Positions 4,502 to 9,485 of a stretch of DNA of 9,485 nucleotides are shown here, piece by piece (the first letter of the stretch is position 1; each line of letters begins with the position of its first letter). The position numbers and the translations under genes were made by a program. The notes below the pieces were generated by a model. The model saw only the letters and a list, made by a program, of their open reading frames with translations. It was not told the DNA's origin and searched no databases. Source of the DNA: Candidatus Omnitrophota bacterium (GTDB taxonomy: Bacteria > Omnitrophota > Gorgyraeia > 2-01-FULL-45-10); NCBI GenBank assembly GCA_028716065.1, contig JAQUQN010000034.1:1-9485 (forward strand). The letters run 5' to 3'.

Positions 4502-7036
4502 ATGAAAGACGAGATGCGTAAAAGAAGCCTCAAAAAGGGACTGAACATCAGAGGCAAGGCCGTAGTGGTCATCTGCATGTCGATATTTACGGTCATGCTC
4601 ATGACCATAGCCCTTACTTATTTCGTGGGATTGCGCATGATGCGGTCCCTCTTGAGCGAAGAGCACGGAAAGTATGCCACGCTTCTGACATCGGCCCTGG
4701 ACCGCATAATAAAGGCGGAGATAAACGACCTCAAGGTCTATGTTAAAAACCCTGTATGGATAAATAAGGTAGAGGAAGCAAATAACAGGTATTCCAAGAT
4801 GTCTCCCGAAGAGGTAAGAACCCATTTAGCGGCTATGGATAAAAGATGGATAGCGGCTTCCGACGACGACCCATTGGTTAAAGAATATCTGGAAAGCGAT
4901 GCATCCATGAGAATGAAGGTCATATGCGACAGCGATCCGAGAATAGGCGAAATATTCATAACGGACAAATATGGCGGGCTCGTGGCCGCTTCGGGAAAGA
5001 CGGAGGATTTCTATCAGTCCGATGAAGCATGGTGGCAGGAGGCCTTTGACGGCGGCGCCGGTAAGACGGTAGTCACCGATATTTCCAGGGACGAGTCTTC
5101 CGGGACGCTTGGAATTTCGCTCGTGCTTCCCATGAAGGATAGCAACGGTGAATTGATAGGTATCGCCAAGGAAGTTTTGGATATTAAGAATCTCTTCTCT
5201 CCACTGGAGACTTTTGAGATAGGGAAGACAGGACATGCCGTCCTCATCAATGAACAGGGTTATATCATATTTCATAAGGACTTGGTACCCCTCACCGTAA
5301 AATATCTGAAAAAAGGCGACATAAAGGACCTTCTCGGCAAAAAAAGCGGATGGGGAATAGTGAGTGAGCACGGTGTCCACAAGCAAAAGACGTTCGTAGT
5401 GTTCAGACCCTACATTCCGCCATTCTTTTTGAATTCCGGAACGAAATGGTATCTCCTGATCGACCAGGATGTGGTTGAGGTATTCGCTCCTTTGAATATC
5501 TTTATCCTGCCGGCAATAATGATAGTCTTGATCGCGATGCTTGTAATGATTCCCGTAGGTTTTGTGTTCGGCAATTTGCTCGTAGCGCCCATAAAGAAAT
5601 TGAAAAAGGCCACGGAAAAGATAATAGCGGGTTATGAGGACTATAAGATAGATATAAAGACCGGAGACGAGATAGAGGAATTCGCGGAATCTTTCAAGGA
5701 GATGCTGTCCAGATTAAAGGCAAAGCAGAATGAACTGATAAAGGCGAAAGATGAGATAGAGGACCTCTCAAAATCTCTTGAAAAAAAGGTGGAGGATAGA
5801 ACGGCTGAACTGGAGACCCAGTCCTGGGGCCTGACGAAAGCGAATGAAGGCATAAAAGTGCTTTACAAGGAACTGGAGGAGAGGAACGAGCAGCTCAAGA
5901 GGCTCGACCAGTTGAAGTCCGATTTCGTATCGACCGTTTCCCACGAACTTCGCACCCCTCTATCCATAATGAAAGAAGGAGTATCGCTGGTCCTGGATAA
6001 GATAACCGGTTCGATCAACGAGAATCAGGAAAAGACCCTCGGCATGGTGCAGTCCAATATCGACCGCCTGGCCACTATAATAAACGATCTCCTGGACATA
6101 TCGAAGATAGAGGCGGGGAAGATGGAGGTCAAGAAGTCCCTGACCGATATCTGTTATCTCGTGAAGGACGCATGCGCGAAATGGAGGCTGCAATCCGACA
6201 AAAAAAAGCAGGAACTTACATGCGTGGCGCCCGATGGGTTGGTAAATGTTTATCTGGACGCCGACAAGGTCGTGCAGATATTGAATAATCTGATCTCCAA
6301 TGCCATCAAGTACACTCCCGATAACGGGAAGATAAAAGTCGAATTGATCAATAAAAAAGATGAGATCGAGATTTCGGTATCCGACAACGGCATAGGTATT
6401 TCACGGGAAGACCATCCGCGCGTCTTCAGCAAGTTCCAGCAGTTCGCGCGCCCGCCCTCTGCCGGCTCCAAGGGTACGGGGTTGGGCCTGGCGATCGCGC
6501 GGGAACTGGTCCAGATGCACCAGGGTACGATCTGGTTGGAGAGCGAGGTCAATAAGGGCTCGAGGTTCGTCTTTACCCTGCCGAAGATGGACAGCGAAAC
6601 CGTTTTTAAAGAACATATAAGTACGGGGATAAAGGAGGTTTCGACAAGAGGCGCGCCCTTATCCCTCATAACCTTGAAGGTCACCGGATTTTCGCAGATC
6701 CAGAAGGAGATGGGATTCGAGAAGAGCCATAACATGCTTAAAGAGATAGAGGCCATGATAAATGGCTCCCTGAGGCGCAAGGCGGATACCGTGGTGAGGG
6801 ATACGGGAGAGATCATAGTGGTCTTATTGGACACGAGCAAAACCAACGCCGAGGTCGTCAGATCGCGCATAGAGAAAGTGATACAGAAATATCTCATCGA
6901 CAGCAGGAAGAAATTGCCCGGCGAGATATATTTTACCATGGGTTTCGCAAGTTATCCGGATGAGGCGAAGAGTGACGAAGAGTTGCTCAATAAGGCGAGA
7001 GGCGTTATCAGGATAAGGACCGACAACAATGAATGA
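4502..7036 (+). CDS. Membrane sensor histidine kinase: Cache-like sensor, HAMP, HisKA, HATPase, degenerate GGDEF-like tail
   Basis: This 844-residue inner-membrane sensor kinase has helix 1 at about 20-44 and an extracytoplasmic region of about 45-330 that looks like a double Cache ligand-binding domain (IFITDKYGGLVAASG at 151-165, WWQEAF at 177-182, GHAVLINEQGYIIFH at 244-258). Helix 2 spans about 333-358, followed by HAMP (about 359-410) and a coiled coil (about 405-470). HisKA has the phospho-acceptor His481 in VSHELRTPLS. The HATPase domain shows the N box around 595-600 (NNLISNAIKY), the G1 box DNGIG (628-632) and the G2 box GTGLGLA (658-664), so the kinase looks active. Residues about 715-838 form an extra domain resembling GGDEF, with the motif lost. 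The ATG lies one base after the REC 1 stop and has no clear ribosome site, so coupled translation is likely. The gene overlaps REC 2 by 8 bp. The ligand is unknown. Confidence 0.93.
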   Translation: MKDEMRKRSLKKGLNIRGKAVVVICMSIFTVMLMTIALTYFVGLRMMRSLLSEEHGKYATLLTSALDRIIKAEINDLKVYVKNPVWINKVEEANNRYSKMSPEEVRTHLAAMDKRWIAASDDDPLVKEYLESDASMRMKVICDSDPRIGEIFITDKYGGLVAASGKTEDFYQSDEAWWQEAFDGGAGKTVVTDISRDESSGTLGISLVLPMKDSNGELIGIAKEVLDIKNLFSPLETFEIGKTGHAVLINEQGYIIFHKDLVPLTVKYLKKGDIKDLLGKKSGWGIVSEHGVHKQKTFVVFRPYIPPFFLNSGTKWYLLIDQDVVEVFAPLNIFILPAIMIVLIAMLVMIPVGFVFGNLLVAPIKKLKKATEKIIAGYEDYKIDIKTGDEIEEFAESFKEMLSRLKAKQNELIKAKDEIEDLSKSLEKKVEDRTAELETQSWGLTKANEGIKVLYKELEERNEQLKRLDQLKSDFVSTVSHELRTPLSIMKEGVSLVLDKITGSINENQEKTLGMVQSNIDRLATIINDLLDISKIEAGKMEVKKSLTDICYLVKDACAKWRLQSDKKKQELTCVAPDGLVNVYLDADKVVQILNNLISNAIKYTPDNGKIKVELINKKDEIEISVSDNGIGISREDHPRVFSKFQQFARPPSAGSKGTGLGLAIARELVQMHQGTIWLESEVNKGSRFVFTLPKMDSETVFKEHISTGIKEVSTRGAPLSLITLKVTGFSQIQKEMGFEKSHNMLKEIEAMINGSLRRKADTVVRDTGEIIVVLLDTSKTNAEVVRSRIEKVIQKYLIDSRKKLPGEIYFTMGFASYPDEAKSDEELLNKARGVIRIRTDNNE

Positions 7037-7430
7037 AAGAAAGAGAATCTTATTCATCGACGACGAAAGAGATATGCGTGAGCTTGTGAAGATGAGGCTT
7101 GAGGCTAACGGATACGAAGTGCTCCCGGCGCATGGCGAGAACCACGTATTGAATAAGGCCGTGAACGAGAAGCCCGACCTGATACTCTTAGATGTCGTCT
7201 TGCCGAAAGGCAGAGGTTTCGACGTCTGTCAGGAACTTAAAGCCACCGCCGAGACCAGGCATATCCCCCTGATCGTTGTCTCCGCTTCGTTCGGCAGGGA
7301 TTTTCCCGAAAGATGCCGCCTGGCCGGAGCGGATGATTTTATTTTCAAGCCTTTTAACGCCGGAGAGCTTTTGAAAAAGATCGGCGCAAAACTGTCTGTA
7401 ACTGATCGGCACGGGAGGGTGATAGGATGA
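7029..7430 (+). CDS. Stand-alone response-regulator receiver protein (REC 2)
   Basis: This is a receiver-only protein of 133 residues. The acidic pair is Asp11-Asp12 (LFIDDE), the phospho-acceptor Asp55 lies in LILLDVVLPKGRGFD, Ser85 (VVSAS) stands at the Thr/Ser switch position, and Lys107 lies in IFKPF. All catalytic positions are kept. After the domain there are only about ten residues, so no DNA-binding or enzymatic output. The start overlaps the kinase stop by 8 bp, with AAGGA at 7015-7019 as ribosome site, and the stop overlaps the next gene by 4 bp. The tight overlap suggests fixed stoichiometry with the kinase, which is its likely phosphate donor. It could be an intermediate in a phosphorelay or a CheY-like diffusible signal. 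Confidence 0.92.
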   Translation: MNERKRILFIDDERDMRELVKMRLEANGYEVLPAHGENHVLNKAVNEKPDLILLDVVLPKGRGFDVCQELKATAETRHIPLIVVSASFGRDFPERCRLAGADDFIFKPFNAGELLKKIGAKLSVTDRHGRVIG

Positions 7431-7819
7431 AAAAGAAGATAATGCTTGTGGATGATGAATTGGATTTTTTAGAGGTGATGGGCGGAAGGATAAGGTCGTG
7501 GGGATATGAAGTTATCCCCGTTTCCAGCGGAGAAGAGGCGATCGAGAAGGTCAAGGGCAATGGTATCGACATCATAATACTGGATTATATGATGCCGGTA
7601 ATGGACGGTATTGGCACGCTCAGGGAGATCAGGAGAATAGATAAGACGATTCCCGTCATAGTCTTTACCGCTTATCCGGTGGAAGATACCATGAAGGAAG
7701 CGGAAAAACTTGGCGTCAGCGCGTTCATTCCAAAACTGAGCTCCTATTCCGACACTCAGGCGGCTTTAAAGTCGGCGCTGGAGATGATAGATAAAAAAAT
7801 ATTCAAAGGGAAAAGATAA
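7427..7819 (+). CDS. Stand-alone response-regulator receiver protein (REC 3)
   Basis: This is a third receiver-only protein, 130 residues. The acidic pair is Asp9-Asp10 (MLVDDE), the phospho-acceptor Asp53 lies in IILDYMMPVMDG, the switch Thr is Thr81 (VFTAYP) and Lys103 sits in FIPKLSS. The sequence after the last helix is a short basic tail (KKIFKGKR) with no output domain. The MMPxMDG form is the classic receiver consensus and differs from REC 1 and REC 2, so these are three diverged domains rather than recent duplicates. GGGAGG (7413-7418) precedes the ATG, which overlaps the REC 2 stop by 4 bp (ATGA). Its stop lies 9 bp before the TolC-like gene. Confidence 0.92.
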   Translation: MKKKIMLVDDELDFLEVMGGRIRSWGYEVIPVSSGEEAIEKVKGNGIDIIILDYMMPVMDGIGTLREIRRIDKTIPVIVFTAYPVEDTMKEAEKLGVSAFIPKLSSYSDTQAALKSALEMIDKKIFKGKR

Positions 7820-7828
7820 ATATACCAG

Positions 7829-9211
7829 ATGCGATTTTTAAACAGGAGCGCCTTCTTTAAGATATCGATCATCTATTTATCGGTATTCTTATCGGCGCTC
7901 CCGGTCTTTTCCGCTCCCGCCGAGGTCGTGCCATTGGGCAATGAACTCTTCCTGACCCTTCCGGAAGCCATAAAGATAGCGCTGGCCAACAATCCCAATG
8001 TAGATTCGATGCTGCGGTCTCTCGAAAGGTCTGAATACCTTTACAGGGCCGCCTCCAAGGAATGGCTTCCCACCTTCAGCGTAGATTATACGTTCACGGG
8101 TTTGCCGAGGGTCATCGAGGTGGAGATGGAGGGCGTCGATGACTCGGGTAATGACAAATTTCCGATCACCGATAACACCTCGCTCGTATTCGGGGCACAT
8201 GTGAAGATGCCATTATATACCGGCGGCGCCATCACCTACAGAAAGGATATGGCCAAATTCGGCATAGACGCCGCCAGGATAAGGCTCATGGAGACGAAGG
8301 CCGACCTGATACAGGAGGTCACGATAAACTATCTCAACATATTGAGGCTGCGGAATTATTCTAAAGTGGTAACCGAGAATCTCAAGAGATTCATGGAGCA
8401 CGAAGAGAATACCAGTAAAAATTTCGACGTGGGCCTGGTGGCCAAGAATTCCCTTCTCGAAATACGGGCCAAGCGCGCGAATGTCCAGCAGGAACTTATA
8501 GAGGTCGAGAAGGACCTCAAGGTGGCGAAGGCGGCCCTGAACGTGAGCATGGGCGTCGATATAGATTCGGAGTTTATACTGGAAGATATTTCCGAACGCA
8601 GGGAGATGCCGTATTCGATCGAAGAATGTTTCGGCCTGGCGAAAGAGAATAATCCCACGCTCGTGGTTTTCACCTATTTAAAAAAGATAGCCGAAAAGTC
8701 CGTCGAACTGGAGAAGACCGATACCCGGCCCCAGGTGTTCGGCGACATCAGTTATTACAGGCACGGCAAGACGCCGGCCCTCAAAGGAGACGACTACTTC
8801 ACCAACGACATCGTGACGGGGGTCGTGAAGGCGGAATGGAAGTTCTTCGACTGGTTCAAGGCCGCGGACCTGACGAACGCGAAGAAAGAGGAAGTCGCCG
8901 AGCTGGTAGATAAACTGAGAAGTGTCGAGGACAGGATCGCTCTCGATATAAGAGAGGCCTACCTGGCCTTGAAGGCGGCCAAGAACAAATTCAAGGTGGC
9001 CGAACGCGCGATCGAATACGCAAGTGAGAATTACCGCATAGCGCAGCTGCGTTATGACGAGATGGTCGCCAAATCCACCGAGGTCAACGACGCGCTGGTG
9101 CTCCTAAGGCAGTCGGAATTCAATTATTACACGGCATTTTTCGAGTATAGCGTTTCGGTGGCAAGGCTTGAGCGCATAACGGGCATCAATCTTTTAGATT
9201 ACGGACAATAG
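7829..9211 (+). CDS. TolC-family outer-membrane efflux protein
   Basis: This outer-membrane channel would form a trimeric barrel and periplasmic alpha-tunnel for a tripartite pump or type I secretion system. The 460 residues start with a signal peptide (basic MRFLNR, hydrophobic 8-24), probably cut after Ala29 or Ala31 (FSA-PA-E). Two internally related OEP repeats follow, about 43-240 and 260-452. Each starts with the family helix (LPEAIKIALANNPNVD at 44-59; IEECFGLAKENNP at 264-276) and has beta-strand pairs near 82-130 and 302-340, then long coiled helices. The LNVSMGVDID and LERITGINLLD ends are typical. No strong ribosome site is seen, so coupling to the upstream receiver is possible. 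The HlyD-like gene starts 14 bp downstream. The exported substrate is unknown. The protein is a family member but need not be TolC itself, so no symbol is given. Confidence 0.92.
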   Translation: MRFLNRSAFFKISIIYLSVFLSALPVFSAPAEVVPLGNELFLTLPEAIKIALANNPNVDSMLRSLERSEYLYRAASKEWLPTFSVDYTFTGLPRVIEVEMEGVDDSGNDKFPITDNTSLVFGAHVKMPLYTGGAITYRKDMAKFGIDAARIRLMETKADLIQEVTINYLNILRLRNYSKVVTENLKRFMEHEENTSKNFDVGLVAKNSLLEIRAKRANVQQELIEVEKDLKVAKAALNVSMGVDIDSEFILEDISERREMPYSIEECFGLAKENNPTLVVFTYLKKIAEKSVELEKTDTRPQVFGDISYYRHGKTPALKGDDYFTNDIVTGVVKAEWKFFDWFKAADLTNAKKEEVAELVDKLRSVEDRIALDIREAYLALKAAKNKFKVAERAIEYASENYRIAQLRYDEMVAKSTEVNDALVLLRQSEFNYYTAFFEYSVSVARLERITGINLLDYGQ

Positions 9212-9225
9212 AAGAAGGAGTATTT

Positions 9226-9485
9226 ATGCAGACCAGAAATGTAGCCTCGAGGGTCCTCATCTTCATCTTTCTCGGCCTCATAGCCTTCAGTCTTTTAGTA
9301 TTCTTCAGCGGCTGCTTTGGCGCCGGCGGCAGAAAAGGTTTTCTTGAGGTGAGCGGCAGGATAGAAGGCCGCGAACATAACGTGGGCAGCAAGATCGCAG
9401 GCAGGGTGGATGAGGTCTATACGAACGAAGGCAAAGAGGTCGCCTCCGGCGAACCGTTAGCCCTGATATATTCGAAGCAGACCAC
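9226..9485 (+). CDS. HlyD-family periplasmic adaptor (membrane fusion protein), 3' end missing
   Basis: Only the first 86 codons are in the window. AAGGAG (9215-9220) stands five bases before the ATG. The protein opens with a membrane anchor (about residues 9-28) and then a beta-barrel/lipoyl start: LEVSGRIEGREHNVGSKIAG, followed by RVDEVYTNEGKEVASGEPLA. This is the typical pattern in adaptor proteins, where the chain enters the lipoyl (biotinyl-like) half-motif. It would connect the TolC-like channel to an inner-membrane ABC, RND or MFS pump expected just downstream. A cysteine at residue 30 (FFSGC) could be a lipobox, but the -3 position is Phe, so lipid attachment is uncertain. The pump type cannot be judged from what is visible. 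Confidence 0.85.
   Translation, partial: MQTRNVASRVLIFIFLGLIAFSLLVFFSGCFGAGGRKGFLEVSGRIEGREHNVGSKIAGRVDEVYTNEGKEVASGEPLALIYSKQT

Noticed and set aside
4826..5386. Minus-strand open frame of 186 codons
   Set aside because: It is the antisense of the kinase sensor domain, with no recognised motifs or ribosome site.
6250..6939. Minus-strand open frame of 229 codons
   Set aside because: It lies fully within the kinase ATPase and C-terminal domains, where the plus strand encodes clear conserved motifs. The minus frame has low-complexity Ser/Leu-rich content and no recognisable family.
1..9485. CRISPR arrays, tRNA or rRNA genes, insertion sequences
   Set aside because: No regularly spaced repeats, cloverleaf-type segments, transposase frames or terminal inverted repeats were seen; nearly the whole window is plus-strand coding sequence.

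Overview
The window reads as a continuous plus-strand gene block from a Gram-negative (diderm) bacterium. Two outer-membrane proteins (an OprB-like porin ending in a terminal Phe, and a TolC-type channel) and a HlyD-type adaptor show the double membrane. Codon use is GC-moderate with heavy use of ATA for Ile and AGG for Arg. Together with the porin/CbiMNQO/hybrid-kinase style this would suit an uncultured lineage such as Omnitrophota or a neighbour, but that placement is inference with low confidence.

Region 1 (1-3938) is a tight gene run: the 3' part of an outer-membrane porin, then a complete ECF-type nickel/cobalt importer. The importer comprises CbiM/NikM (metal-binding S component), a separate small PDGLE-domain CbiN-like protein, CbiQ (EcfT transmembrane coupling protein) and CbiO (ATPase with a histidine-rich tail). 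Gaps are 21 bp or less, so the set is probably one operon carrying metal across the outer membrane (porin, inferred) and inner membrane (ECF transporter).

Region 2 (3939-4134) is the only sizeable non-coding stretch, 196 bp. It holds a near-consensus sigma-70 promoter (TTGACA-17 bp-TAATAT) over an AT palindrome, and a perfect 9-bp terminator hairpin followed by seven Ts. Between promoter and terminator lie a possible 16-codon leader peptide and an alternative stem that would exclude the terminator. The arrangement looks like a transcription attenuator ahead of the signalling genes. The plainer reading is that the hairpin simply terminates the metal-transport operon.

Region 3 (4135-7819) is a phosphorelay cassette: stand-alone receiver, large membrane histidine kinase (extracytoplasmic Cache-like sensor, HAMP, coiled coil, HisKA, HATPase, plus a C-terminal degenerate GGDEF-like domain), then two more stand-alone receivers. 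Genes overlap or nearly touch. None of the receivers has a DNA-binding or enzymatic output domain, so the output of the pathway is not visible here.

Region 4 (7829-9485) starts 9 bp after the last receiver: a TolC-like outer-membrane efflux protein and the first 86 codons of a HlyD-type periplasmic adaptor, cut by the window edge. The inner-membrane pump component is presumably just downstream. The close spacing suggests that the phosphorelay and the export system are transcribed together.
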